This document shows positions 49,640 to 58,204 of a stretch of DNA of 64,000 bases, piece after piece. The stretch is taken from assembly GCF_003626535.1 (NCBI RefSeq), contig NZ_RBAL01000002.1:434001-498000 (forward strand), written 5' to 3'. The notes under the pieces were generated by a model, which made no database searches, was not told where the DNA came from, and saw only the letters and a program-made list of their open reading frames with translations. How positions within the stretch are numbered: the stretch's first letter is position 1; each line of letters starts with the position of its first letter. Source of the stretch: Streptomyces hoynatensis (GTDB taxonomy: Bacteria > Actinomycetota > Actinomycetes > Streptomycetales > Streptomycetaceae). The translations under genes were made by a program, and so were the position numbers.

Positions 49640-51034
49640 ATGAGCATGGCTTTATCGCGCGAGCGCCGCATCCGCCGCGGCCTCCCCCTGGCGGCCCTGT
49701 GCGCCGCGCTCGCCCTCCTCGCGGCCCTCTTCGGCGCCCAGGAACGCGCCGGCGCGAGCGTGCCCCCGCCCCCGTCCGGCTGGACCACCGTGTGGACCGA
49801 CGACTTCACCGGCGCGGCCGGGACGCTGCCCTCCTCCGCCGAGTGGATCGTCGACACCGGCCACGCCTACCCGGGCGGCCCCGCCAACTGGGGCACCGGC
49901 GAGATCCAGTCGTACACCAACAGCACCGCCAACCTCAGCCAGGACGGCAGCGGCAACCTCCGCATCACCCCGCTCCGCGACTCCTCGGGCAACTGGACCT
50001 CCGCCCGCATCGAGAGCCGCGACACCTTCCAGCCCGCCGCCGGGGGCACGATGCGCATCGAGGGACGCATCCAGATGCCGAACGTCACGGGCAACGCGGC
50101 GCTCGGCTACTGGGCCGCCTTCTGGACCCTGGGCGACACCTACCGCGGCAACTACCAGAACTGGCCCGGCATCGGCGAGTTCGACATCATGGAGAACGTC
50201 AACGGCCTCAACACCGTCTGGGGCACCCTGCACTGCGGGACCAACCCCGGCGGCTCCTGCAACGAGACCAACGGCCTGGGTTCGAGCCGCGCCTGCCCCG
50301 GCTCCTCCTGCCAGGCGGCCTTCCACACCTACACCTTCGAATGGGACCGCAGCGTCTCGCCCGAGACCCTGCGCTGGTACGTGGACGGGGTCCAGTACCA
50401 CTCGGTCAACGCCGGGCAGATGGACGCCACCACCTGGGCCAACGCCACCCACCACGCGCACTTCCTGCTGCTGAACGTGGCCATGGGCGGCGGCTTCCCC
50501 AACGGCGTGTCCGGCGTCGGCACCCCCACCTCGGCCACCGACCCGGGGCACCCGATGCTCGTCGACTACGTGACCGTCCTCACCAGCGGCGGCTCCGGCG
50601 GCGGGGACGGCGGCGACGGCGGCAGCGCCTACGCCACGCTCCAGGCCGAGAACTACACCGAGCAGTCGGGCGTCGTCGCCGAGACCACGACCGACACCGG
50701 CGGCGGCCAGAACCTCGGCTACCTCGCGAACGGCGACTGGGTCCGCTACTCCGGCATCGAGTTCGGCTCCACGGGCGCCACCCAGTTCAAGGCCAGGGTC
50801 GCCTCCGGGGCGGCGAGCGGCATCAGCGGCCTGATCGAGGTCCGCCTCGACAGCCGCACGGCCACGCCCGTCGGCAGCCTCGCCGTCGCCGGCACCGGCG
50901 GCTGGCAGAGCTGGCAGACGATCCCCGCCAACATCAGCCGCATCACCGGCACCCACGACGTCTACCTGACCTTCACCAGCGGCCAGCCGGCCGACTTCGC
51001 CAACCTCAACTGGTTCACCTTCTCCGCCACCTGA
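49640..51034 (+). CDS. Secreted GH16 beta-glucanase with C-terminal CBM6
   Basis: 464 aa. Signal peptide (residues 1-40) from the ATG at 49640 (AGGAG 7 bp upstream). The GH16 catalytic domain spans about 45-315, with the nucleophile/acid motif in GIGEFDIMENVNG: Glu180, Asp182, Glu185. A Gly/Asp linker leads to a CBM6-type domain (about 330-464: ATLQAENYTEQSGVVAETTT, LGYLANGDWVRYSGIEFGS, HDVYLTFTSGQPADFANLNW). It cleaves beta-1,3 or beta-1,3-1,4 glucans such as laminarin or fungal wall. Its place inside the polysaccharide region may be functional (trimming of an own polymer) or incidental. Confidence 0.9.
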   Translation: MSMALSRERRIRRGLPLAALCAALALLAALFGAQERAGASVPPPPSGWTTVWTDDFTGAAGTLPSSAEWIVDTGHAYPGGPANWGTGEIQSYTNSTANLSQDGSGNLRITPLRDSSGNWTSARIESRDTFQPAAGGTMRIEGRIQMPNVTGNAALGYWAAFWTLGDTYRGNYQNWPGIGEFDIMENVNGLNTVWGTLHCGTNPGGSCNETNGLGSSRACPGSSCQAAFHTYTFEWDRSVSPETLRWYVDGVQYHSVNAGQMDATTWANATHHAHFLLLNVAMGGGFPNGVSGVGTPTSATDPGHPMLVDYVTVLTSGGSGGGDGGDGGSAYATLQAENYTEQSGVVAETTTDTGGGQNLGYLANGDWVRYSGIEFGSTGATQFKARVASGAASGISGLIEVRLDSRTATPVGSLAVAGTGGWQSWQTIPANISRITGTHDVYLTFTSGQPADFANLNWFTFSAT

Positions 51035-51044
51035 CCCGCGCCAC

Positions 51045-51074
51045 CGCCCCCGCCTCCGGCCACGCCCGGGGGCG
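51045..51074 (+). terminator. Hairpin after the GH16 gene
   Basis: CGCCCCCG (51045-51052) and CGGGGGCG (51067-51074) form an 8-bp GC stem with a 14-nt loop, 11 bp after the GH16 stop codon. No U-tract. Confidence 0.5.
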
Positions 51075-51200
51075 GGGGCACGCCTTCCGCCGCATGCCCC
51101 GCCGGCGCATTCCGCGACGCGAACAGGGGGCGGCGAGAGGGTTTTTCGATAGGTTGAGGCCGCACTCGGGCACCGGAGTATCGCGCGAGGGGAGTGCGGA

Positions 51201-52283
51201 GTGGCGAATCGTCGGGGCGATAACGGCGCAGCGGCATTCGCCGTGCCGCGGCACCACTTCATTCCCACCCGGGCGTGGGCGCGGCCGACGGCCGGAGTCG
51301 AGGGCTACTGGATCGACCGCGAACGCGACCCGGATCGCTGGTGGGGGGCGGTCTGCTCCGACACCGTGATCGTCACACAAATCGACGAGGGCCGCACGGA
51401 GTTGACTGAGGAAAACGTGCGAAGGACGTTCTCCTACACCTGTTCCTCCACCGGCCCTTCGCTCGTTTTCGCCCTTCTCGGCCTGCTCGATGCCGACCGG
51501 GAACACCGGGTGCTGGAAATCGGCACGGGCACCGGCTGGACCGCCGCCCTGCTGTCCCGCCTGGCCGGGGACGAGCACGTGACGACGGTCGAAATCGACC
51601 CCGTCCTGGCCGTCGGTGCCAGGGACAACCTGGCCCGCGCCGGTTTCGCACCCCACCTCGTCGTGGGCGACGGAGCCGACGGGGTGTCGGCGCGGGCCCC
51701 TTTCGACCGGGTCCACGTCACCTGCGGCGTGTCCGCCATCCCCTACCCGTGGATCGCCCAGACGCGGCCGGGGGGGATCATCGTGCTGCCGTGGTCAGGC
51801 AATCACCGGGCTCTCCGGCTCACCGTCGGCGAGGACGGCACCGCCATCGGCGACTTCCACGGGGAGTGCGCGTTCATGCCCCTCAGGGGCGGGCGCCGGG
51901 CGACGCGACATGCCGGCATCCCCGAAGGCGCACGCGAACGGGAGGTCACGACGGACGTCCGCCGGATCGTTGCGCTCTCCCCGGGGTGGTGGGTGTGCCT
52001 GGCCGAACTCGTCGGCGCCATTCCGGCCGTTTCCGGCCAAGGCGACGAGGGCCTCTTGGCCGTGCTCAGCGCGGGTATGTCACATGCGAGGGTCCACCTC
52101 GCCGCGGACGGCACGGCACGGGTGACGCAGCGCGGCCCCAGGAATCTCTGGGATGAGGCCGAGGAGGCTCATCGCAAGTGGACCGAGTGGGGCTGCCCGG
52201 ACATCGGGCGGTTCGGCATGAGGGTCACTCCGGAACGGCAGTACGTCTGGCTCGACGATCCGAGTCGGCCCTTGAAGGAATGA
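51201..52283 (+). CDS. PCMT-like (protein-L-isoaspartate O-methyltransferase-type) methyltransferase
   Basis: 360 aa from the GTG at 51201 (GAGGGGAG upstream). After a variable N-terminus the SAM domain reads FSYTCSSTGPSLVFALLGLL, then HRVLEIGTGTGWTAALLSRL (motif I) and VTTVEIDPVLAVGARDNLAR, VVGDGADGVSARAPFDRVHV. This is the PCMT-type arrangement seen also in methyltransferases of ATP-grasp RiPP systems. No ATP-grasp or precursor gene is adjacent. GC and codon bias are visibly lower than in the flanking polysaccharide genes, suggesting later acquisition. Acceptor substrate unknown. Confidence 0.78.
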   Translation: MANRRGDNGAAAFAVPRHHFIPTRAWARPTAGVEGYWIDRERDPDRWWGAVCSDTVIVTQIDEGRTELTEENVRRTFSYTCSSTGPSLVFALLGLLDADREHRVLEIGTGTGWTAALLSRLAGDEHVTTVEIDPVLAVGARDNLARAGFAPHLVVGDGADGVSARAPFDRVHVTCGVSAIPYPWIAQTRPGGIIVLPWSGNHRALRLTVGEDGTAIGDFHGECAFMPLRGGRRATRHAGIPEGAREREVTTDVRRIVALSPGWWVCLAELVGAIPAVSGQGDEGLLAVLSAGMSHARVHLAADGTARVTQRGPRNLWDEAEEAHRKWTEWGCPDIGRFGMRVTPERQYVWLDDPSRPLKE

Positions 52284-52537
52284 GCACGGGGCGAGGGGAA
52301 GCGCGTCGGTGAGCTGGAGGCCACCGTCGACCGCCTGCGGGAGGAGGCGGCCACCGCGAGGGCCCTGGCCTCGATGGCCGATCGGGACGCGGCCGAGTAG
52401 CGCACCGCCATGCGCGGCCACACCCAGGTGCTCGATGCCCTGCGCGAGACGCAGCTGGAGCAGGGCGGGGTGCTGCGGGAGGTCGCGGGGCAGGTGCGGC
52501 GGATCGCGGACCGGCTCGGCGGCGAGGACCTGGGCTG
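52284..52537 (+). pseudogene. Decayed coiled-coil protein gene with in-frame amber stop
   Basis: In the frame of the preceding gene, right after its stop, the sequence reads KRVGELEATVDRLREEAATA, then RALASMADRDAAE, a TAG at about 52398-52400, and continues RTAMRGHTQVLDALRETQLE to RIADRLGGEDLG and a TGA at 52535-52537. This is the heptad-rich pattern of small streptomycete coiled-coil proteins. The 5' end and start codon are missing and one stop interrupts it, so it is a relic. Confidence 0.65.
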
Positions 52538-52695
52538 AGCGGGACGGCAGAAGACCCGGCGCGGGGGGCGCGGGCGGGCCGGGGATGGTTCGGGCACCGG
52601 CACTCTCACTAGACTGCGCGGCGGGCGTGGGTGGCGCCACGTGGGGCCAGGATCGGCCGGGTTGGCCACGGGTGCGGGCGGGGGCGGGGCGGCGC
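52284..52695 (+). other. 412-bp stretch between methyltransferase and Wzy-like genes
   Basis: The first 254 bp hold the decayed coiled-coil gene. The rest (52538-52695) is GC-rich. A CACTAGACTGC patch at about 52605 could carry a -10 element for the polymerase gene. No other gene was seen. Confidence 0.45.
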
Positions 52696-54159
52696 ATGAC
52701 GATCGACGTGGCGGGGCGGGGGCGGGGCGCGCCCGGCCGGGCGGTGCTCTCCCGGCCGCTCTCGGTGCCGCTGATCGGCGGGATCGTCGGGATACTGCCC
52801 CTCGCGGTGGCCGCGCAGCCGGGCGAGGGCGTGCGGGACACCACCTTCTGGTTCCAGCTGCTCGTCGCCTGCTACGCCGGGGTACGGCTGTGCGCGATGG
52901 TGCTCTCCGGCCGGCGGCGGCTGATCCAGGGCGCGTTCTGGCTGTTCTGCTACCTGGCGATGGGCATCGCGCCGCTCGCCCAGTCCGTGCTCGGCCGCGA
53001 GCCGACCCCCGTGCTCGGGCCGCGCCAGGACACCCAGCTGGCCACCACGCTCGTGCTGTGCGGGATGGCCGCCTTCGACGTCGGCGCCCTCCTCGCCAGG
53101 CACCGGCCCTCCCCGCGCGGGGCCAGGCGCCCGGCGGCCACCGTGCACCGGACGCGGCTGTACGCGTTCGTGGCCTTCTCCTACGCCGCCAGCGGCCTGC
53201 TCATCGCCCGGCTCGGCGGGCCCGCGGTCTTCTTCACCAGCCGTCAGGAGATCAGCGAGAGCCTGAGCGAGGTCAGCGGCGCCGTGCCGGGCGAGGCGGC
53301 GAGCGAGGCGGGCAACGCGCTGCTGCGGGGCTTCGGGACGGTGCCGGTGATGCTGGCGCTGCTGTTCCTCACCCGCTGGATGGTCACCTCGCGCGCGGCG
53401 CGGCGGCGGCCGGGCGTCCTGCTGCCCTGGGCGGGCCTGCTCGCGCTCAACGTGATCGTCAACAACCCGATCTCCAACCCGCGTTACTGGTTCCTCACCG
53501 TCCTCTTCGCGCTGCTGTTCACCCTGTTCCCGCGCAGCCCCGTCATGTACCGGGCCGCGCTCGCGCTCGGCGTGGTCATCGCCCTGCTGGTCTTCCCGTT
53601 CTCCGACCGGTTCCGCTACGACGAGGAGGGCAGGCGACCGGTGGAGACGGACTCGCTGCTCGAACCCCTGGTCGTCAAGGACTACGACCAGGTCGGCATG
53701 CTGGCCAACACCATCACCTACGCCAGGGACGGCAACGGCCACACGTACGGCAGGCAGGTGGCGGGCGCGGCGCTGTTCTTCGTGCCGCGCAGCGTGTGGG
53801 AGGGCAAGCCGCAGGACACCGGCTTCCTCGTCGGCGGCTGGATGGGCACGGACAGCGCGAACCTCTCCTCCCCGCTGTGGGCCGAACTCTGGCTGGACTT
53901 CGGCCCGTTGGGCATGCTCGGCGGCTTCCTCGCCGTCGGCTGGCTGGCGGGGCGCACCGACGCCCGCTACGTGCGGCGCACCGTGGACGACCCCTCGCCT
54001 GGCAACGTGCTCGCCGTGGTGGTGCCGGTGATCGCGGGCTACAGCTTCATCCTGCTGCGCGGCTCGCTGCTGCAGGCCGCGGGGCGGATGGGGATCGCCC
54101 TGCTGTGCGTCGCCTTCGTGGCCACCCTGCGGGACCGCCCGGCCTCCCGGCTGAGCTGA
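52696..54159 (+). CDS. Wzy-like O-antigen/exopolysaccharide polymerase
   Basis: 487 aa, about 11-12 TM segments with a large periplasmic loop in the second half, the usual Wzy topology. Landmarks: LGLALNVIVNNPISNPRYWF-like region (LLALNVIVNNPISNPRYWFL), DYDQVGMLANTITYARDGNG, HTYGRQVAGAALFFVPRSVW, PLWAELWLDFGPLGMLGGFL and AGYSFILLRGSLLQA. These match oligosaccharide-repeat-unit polymerases in actinobacterial clusters. Sequence identity within Wzy is low, so the call rests on topology, context (flippase, Wzz, GT4) and these motifs. Confidence 0.78.
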   Translation: MTIDVAGRGRGAPGRAVLSRPLSVPLIGGIVGILPLAVAAQPGEGVRDTTFWFQLLVACYAGVRLCAMVLSGRRRLIQGAFWLFCYLAMGIAPLAQSVLGREPTPVLGPRQDTQLATTLVLCGMAAFDVGALLARHRPSPRGARRPAATVHRTRLYAFVAFSYAASGLLIARLGGPAVFFTSRQEISESLSEVSGAVPGEAASEAGNALLRGFGTVPVMLALLFLTRWMVTSRAARRRPGVLLPWAGLLALNVIVNNPISNPRYWFLTVLFALLFTLFPRSPVMYRAALALGVVIALLVFPFSDRFRYDEEGRRPVETDSLLEPLVVKDYDQVGMLANTITYARDGNGHTYGRQVAGAALFFVPRSVWEGKPQDTGFLVGGWMGTDSANLSSPLWAELWLDFGPLGMLGGFLAVGWLAGRTDARYVRRTVDDPSPGNVLAVVVPVIAGYSFILLRGSLLQAAGRMGIALLCVAFVATLRDRPASRLS

Positions 54160-54287
54160 ACTCCCGCCGCGGCTCGGGGCGTGCACGGCGGGGGACGGGG
54201 CGTGCGCGGGGCGTGGCGGGGAGCCGGGCCGGGATGGGAGGATCCAGGGCAGGGGCAGGGGCAGGGCACGGGAGGGGTGGGGCGGGA

Positions 54288-55487
54288 ATGAGAGTGCTGC
54301 ACGTGGTCACGCTGCACACGCCGACACACGAGTTCGGCGGGCCCACCCGCGTGGCGTTCAACCTCTGCCGCGCCCTGGAGAGCCGCGGCGACCGATGCGT
54401 CCTGCTCGCCCTCGGCGACGGCTTCCCCGGCGGCAAGGGCCGGCTTCCCGGCTCCCCGCACGGCGGGGCGCCGCGCCGCCTGGACGGGGTGCGGGTCCGG
54501 CTGTTCCAGGCCAGGCACGTGCTGCCCCGCTTCGAGGTCAGCGGCATCACCTCGCCCGCCCTGCTGGCCAGGGCCTTCGGCTACGTCCGCGCGGCCGATC
54601 TGGTCCACGTGCACCTGATGCGCGACCTGGTCACCCTTCCGGTCGCCCTGCTCGCCCTGCGCGCGGGCACCCCGCTCGTCCTCCAGACGCACGGCATGGT
54701 CGACCCCACGGGGAAGCCGGTGGCCAGGCTGGTCGACGCGCTCGGCACGCGCCGCGTCCTGCGGCGGGCCGACGCCGTGCTCCACCTGACCGAGCGGGAG
54801 CGGCGGGAGACCGCGGCCGTCCTCGCCCCCACCCCCATCGCCCCCCAGTACCGGCTGGTGAACGGCGTGGCCGCGCAGGAACGCCGCACCACCTCGGGTC
54901 CGCCCACCATCCTGTACCTGGCGCGGGTGCAGGCCGGCAAGCGCCCGGAGGACTTCGTGCGGGCCATGCCGACGGTGCTGGCCGAGCGGCCCGACGCCCG
55001 GTTCGTGCTCGCCGGGCCCGACACCGGGGCGCTCGCGGACACGCTGGCGCTCGCGGACGAGCTGGGCGTGCGCGGGGCGCTCCGGTACCGCGGCGCGCTG
55101 GAGCGGGCCGAGGTGCTCGCCGAACTGCGCCGCGCCGACGTGTTCCTGCTGCCCTCCCTCCAGGACGCGTTCTCGCTCTCCGTGCTGGAGGCGATGTCCG
55201 TGGGCACCCCCGTGGTGGTCACCGCCACCACCGGGCTGGCCGCCGACGTCCGCGAGGCCGGGGCCGGGCGGGTGGTGGACAGCCGCGCCGACGCCGGCAA
55301 CGGCCCGCTCCTCGGCCGCGCCGTCCTCGACCTGCTCGACCCCGCCGCCAACGAGAAGGCGTCCCTGGCCGCCTGGCGGCTCGTCCGGGAACGCTTCACC
55401 CTCGACGCGGTCGCCGGCACCCTCCGCGGCATCTACGCCGAGGTCCTCGCGGGCCGCGCCGCCCGGCCGGGCCCCACCCCGCGGTAG
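54288..55487 (+). CDS. GT4 family glycosyltransferase
   Basis: 399 aa from the ATG at 54288. HVVTLHTPTHEFGGPTRVAF and VHVHLMRDLVTLPVALLAL form the acceptor-side domain. ILYLARVQAGKRPEDFVRAM, RFVLAGPDTGALADTLALAD and ADVFLLPSLQDAFSLSVLEA, followed by MSVGTPVVVTATTG, form the GT-B donor domain with the E-x7-E-like SLQDAFSLSVLEA element. It probably adds a sugar to the lipid-linked repeat unit polymerised by the upstream Wzy-like protein. A GGGGCA-repeat tract (about 54248-54272) precedes the ribosome site. Confidence 0.87.
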   Translation: MRVLHVVTLHTPTHEFGGPTRVAFNLCRALESRGDRCVLLALGDGFPGGKGRLPGSPHGGAPRRLDGVRVRLFQARHVLPRFEVSGITSPALLARAFGYVRAADLVHVHLMRDLVTLPVALLALRAGTPLVLQTHGMVDPTGKPVARLVDALGTRRVLRRADAVLHLTERERRETAAVLAPTPIAPQYRLVNGVAAQERRTTSGPPTILYLARVQAGKRPEDFVRAMPTVLAERPDARFVLAGPDTGALADTLALADELGVRGALRYRGALERAEVLAELRRADVFLLPSLQDAFSLSVLEAMSVGTPVVVTATTGLAADVREAGAGRVVDSRADAGNGPLLGRAVLDLLDPAANEKASLAAWRLVRERFTLDAVAGTLRGIYAEVLAGRAARPGPTPR

Positions 55488-55518
55488 CCGCCAGGCGCCG
55501 GCCGGGACCGCAGGGGGC

Positions 55519-55540
55519 GCGGCGGCACGCTTGCCGCCGC
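55519..55540 (+). terminator. Hairpin after the GT4 gene
   Basis: GCGGCGGC (55519-55526), loop ACGCTT, GCCGCCGC (55533-55540): a perfect 8-bp stem 32 bp past the stop codon at the edge of the lower-GC patch. No U-tract. Confidence 0.55.
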
Positions 55541-55641
55541 CATCGGGCGGGAGGCGTTCGGAAGAGGGAACGGGCGCTCTTGCCGCGCGCCGGGCGGACT
55601 CGGCCACGCTCACCGGGCGGCCCTTCATGACATGCATCTGA

Positions 55642-55680
55642 GATACTTGCCTTGAAGAAAGTTTCTTCAGGGCAAGTGTC
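55642..55680. repeat. 39-bp near-perfect palindrome
   Basis: Arms 55642-55660 and 55662-55680 (19 bp each, 1-bp centre), core CTTGCCTTGAAGAAA / TTTCTTCAGGGCAAG. The two mismatches would be G-U pairs in RNA, so the transcript is fully paired. It is much more AT-rich than its surroundings and sits immediately upstream of a truncated ATPase gene, at the left boundary of the lower-GC patch. Confidence 0.85.
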
Positions 55681-55694
55681 AGTGCACGCCCGGA

Positions 55695-56192
55695 GTGGCC
55701 GGCTGGCGCTTCTGGCTGGCCTTCGTGGGCCCACGCATCCCGTTGATCGAACGAGGCCGGGGCGACCGGGTCCTGGCGGCGATCCGCGAACGGTGGACGT
55801 CGTGGCGTGGCCGGGCGATCGAACCGGTGGTGCGGGAGGCGCTGTGGCGGCTCGCCGACGAGGTGCTGCCGGGGGGGACCGACGTGGTCGGCGGGTACTG
55901 GACGCGCAACAACGATCCCGAGATCGACCTCGTCGGCGCGGACCGGAAGCCGGTCGCCAAGCGGGTCACGGTGGTCGGCTTCATCAAGTGGCTGGAGCAC
56001 AAGCCCTTCGACGCGCGTGACCTCGCGCGCGTGGTCGTTCACCGGTCTCAGCTCCCCGGTGCGGACGAGGACACCCCGCTGCTGGCCGTCGCGCGCGGTG
56101 CATGGCATCTCCTCATGCGACGTCGGTGGTTGAATGGACCGTCGTCTGTGGCCTGGCAAGGAGAAGCGCTGTGCCCCTGGTATCTGTCGTGA
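55695..56192 (+). pseudogene. C-terminal fragment of a DUF234-type AAA ATPase
   Basis: RFWLAFVGPRIPLIERGRGD, then WRGRAIEPVVREALWRLADE and YWTRNNDPEIDLVGADRKPV (nuclease-like E-x-D element) belong to the DUF234 C-terminal domain of archaeal-type ATPases. The whole N-terminal ATPase part is missing: sequence upstream of RFWLAFVG shows no ATPase motif. After LLAVARG the frame runs into unrelated sequence and overlaps the next gene. It is a fragment without an obvious start codon. Confidence 0.8.
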
Positions 56193-56944
56193 TGCCCGTG
56201 TACAACTCGGCAGCCACTCTCGGTACCTCGATCCGGTCGGTTCTCACGCAGACCCATGGCGACCTGGAGCTTCTGGTCACCGATGACAAGTCGTCCGATC
56301 ACTCCATGGATATGCTCATGGAATTCGCCCGGCAGGACGAAAGGGTCCTGCCGGACTCGGCGCCAGAACGGGGCGGTGCGGGCCGGGCGCGAAACCTTGC
56401 CATCGCTCGGGCGCGGGGGGACTACATCGCCTTTCTCGACAGTGACGACATGTGGCTCCCGGACAAGCTTGAGCGGCACATCGGCTTCGCTGCGACAGCT
56501 GATACGCCTTTGACGTTCACCTCCTACTACAAGGTGGACGCCGATTATGCCGGTGAGAGCACCGATTTCGTCCCGAATGGGCGCGTGGTCCAGGCGCGAG
56601 AACACGTGGATTACCGCGCGATGCTCATCCAGGATCACATCGGTGCCCTGACCGCCATGTACGACCGCACCGTCCTCGGCACGAGGCTGATGCCGGAGAT
56701 GCCCAAGCGGCAGGACTATGCCTTGTGGCTGTCCATCATGCGTGATGGCATCGACGCCCGGGGCCTTCCCGAGCCGCTGGCGGTGTACCGGGCCCACCGC
56801 GCGGGATCACTGTCCTCCAACAAGCTGTCGCTCGTCCCGTACAACTGGTCGCTGTACCGCGAACATGAACGGCTGTCCGTTCCCCGCTCGACGCGGGCGC
56901 TGGCCGGAGCCGTGTGGCACTCGCTGCGCAAGTCGCGCATCTAG
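56171..56944 (+). CDS. GT2 family glycosyltransferase
   Basis: 257 aa from the GTG at 56171, with AAGGAG 7 bp upstream. GT-A fold: VPLVSVVMPVYNSAATLGTS, LLVTDDKSSDHSMDMLMEFA, GGAGRARNLAIARARGDYIA, then FLDSDDMWLPDKLERHI with the DxD-type metal motif (DSDD). MPKRQDYALWLSIMRDGIDA and YRAHRAGSLSSNK are typical of small bacterial GT2 enzymes that build surface glycans. GC content is lower than in the other glycosyltransferases of the region, so it may be an import. Confidence 0.85.
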   Translation: MPLVSVVMPVYNSAATLGTSIRSVLTQTHGDLELLVTDDKSSDHSMDMLMEFARQDERVLPDSAPERGGAGRARNLAIARARGDYIAFLDSDDMWLPDKLERHIGFAATADTPLTFTSYYKVDADYAGESTDFVPNGRVVQAREHVDYRAMLIQDHIGALTAMYDRTVLGTRLMPEMPKRQDYALWLSIMRDGIDARGLPEPLAVYRAHRAGSLSSNKLSLVPYNWSLYREHERLSVPRSTRALAGAVWHSLRKSRI

Positions 56945-56981
56945 GGGGCGGCGAGACCAGGCGGCCGTTTGTGTTCGCCAC

Positions 56982-57920
56982 CTACGAGGCGATCGGCCCC
57001 GTGGCGCCCGTGTCACGCAGGAAAAGCTGGAGCAACAGGCGACGTTCCCCGGATGCCACGTCGTGCTGGCCGACACCGAGCGGTTCGCGGCCGTGAACCC
57101 AGCGATGCTGGTCCACGATCAGGACGTCACCGCGCTGGAGCGTAAAGGACACCTGCCCGGCGACCATCCGGTCTGCGAGTTCCCTGGCCGCGTGGGCATG
57201 CGCCTCGTCGAGTCCCGGCTCGGCAAGCATCTTGGCGGTGAACCGAACGAACCCGAGGTTCGTCGGTTCGCCATCCAGGACAGGGAACGGCTTGTACTCC
57301 TCGCCGACATCACACAGATCAAAGAACGATCCGTAGCCGTATGCCGCTTCGGCGAGGAGTGTGCGGCTTGATGGCGTCAAGCGTGACACGGCCGCGCGCG
57401 CATCGGAAAGGATGCTCGCGCCGGCGCCGAGCGGATCGGGGCGGACGCACAGAAGCGCCGTGTAGTCGGGAGGCCGGGTCGCGTTGACCAAGTCCATGTG
57501 AAACGCGTTGTATCCCGTACCGGTGGACAGGCCGGGTTTGGCGTCGAGGTTGGTTCCGATCTCCTTCCACAGAGGCCATCGGCAGAAAGGCTGGAAGGGG
57601 GCTGCCACTTCGCTCAGGATCGCCGTTGCCAAACGCAAGAACGAGACCTCGATCCCCAGCGTCTGAGCGATGCGTCCCAGGCGCACTACGGCATATCCGC
57701 CAGTCGCCCCGCTCAGCACGGAGAGTAGGCGGTCCCTGACGTCGTCGAACAACGGAGCCGCTACCAGTTCGGCCCGGTACCGCTCCCTCGTGGAGCCCGC
57801 CAGGAAGGCGCCCTCCATGTTCCAGGCAGGGAGTGTCCTTCCGATCTCGATCAGTCCTTCTTCCAGCTCTCTCGGCAGGTCGATGAAGCCGTTCCAGGCA
57901 CGTGAGATCTCAGGCATCAT
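56982..57920 (-). CDS. TauD/TfdA-type Fe(II)/2-oxoglutarate dioxygenase
   Basis: 312 aa. Iron-binding triad: His141 and Asp143 in FHMDLVN, distal His276 in HRWVHGREPLG. The 2-oxoglutarate-anchoring Arg lies near the end, in RRLLLQLFLRD. It resembles clavaminate-synthase-like hydroxylases that act on amino acids or peptides more than TauD itself. RBS AGAAGGGA 6 bp before the ATG at 57920. A 63-aa open frame ends 22 bp upstream on the same strand. No NRPS or RiPP machinery is adjacent, so the substrate is unknown. Confidence 0.84.
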   Translation of the reverse strand: MMPEISRAWNGFIDLPRELEEGLIEIGRTLPAWNMEGAFLAGSTRERYRAELVAAPLFDDVRDRLLSVLSGATGGYAVVRLGRIAQTLGIEVSFLRLATAILSEVAAPFQPFCRWPLWKEIGTNLDAKPGLSTGTGYNAFHMDLVNATRPPDYTALLCVRPDPLGAGASILSDARAAVSRLTPSSRTLLAEAAYGYGSFFDLCDVGEEYKPFPVLDGEPTNLGFVRFTAKMLAEPGLDEAHAHAARELADRMVAGQVSFTLQRGDVLIVDQHRWVHGREPLGVGQHDVASGERRLLLQLFLRDTGATGPIAS

Positions 57921-57942
57921 GCAGTTCCCTTCTGCGGGCTCG

Positions 57943-58134
57943 CTACGCCCGGCCGTGCGAGGTGTTGCTCTGCCCGCTGGTCGTCGGCCAGTTCGTCGCG
58001 CCGTTTCTCGAAGACGGTTGTGCGGAGGCCCGCTTGAGATCGGCCATGAGCTTCACTCTGGCCTCGCCGGTGATGTGCGTGCCTTTGGGAATCTTCTGTT
58101 CGCCGTTGCAGGTGACCGCGTTGACGTCCGGCAC
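57943..58134 (-). pseudogene. N-terminal fragment of a small streptomycete HTH protein (63-aa open frame)
   Basis: From the GTG at 58134 (AAAGGAG 9 bp upstream) it reads NGEQKIPKGTHITGEARVKL and MADLKRA. This is the start of a common small Streptomyces helix-turn-helix protein (KGTxITGxxRxKLxxDLKK, then the HTH). After KRA the HTH is replaced by SAQPSSRNGATNWPTTSGQS, a Ser/Asn-rich tail. It is either a truncated HTH gene or a new small protein; the intact ribosome site and proximity to the dioxygenase leave a precursor-peptide role open but unsupported. Confidence 0.6.
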
Positions 58135-58204
58135 CGTTGCGTTCTCCTTTCCGATGGGTGGTGGCGACCCGGCCCTGCGGTCGTCTGGGGACTCGTGACG
58201 GGAG

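Noticed and set aside
55642-55680. Intrinsic terminator reading of the 39-bp palindrome
   Set aside because: It is far from the GT4 stop, has no U-tract, and a separate GC hairpin (55519-55540) already lies closer to that gene.
56982-58134. RiPP cluster call for the dioxygenase plus small frame
   Set aside because: The small frame's N-terminus matches a known HTH protein, and no peptidase, cyclase or transporter is adjacent; kept only as a low-weight possibility.
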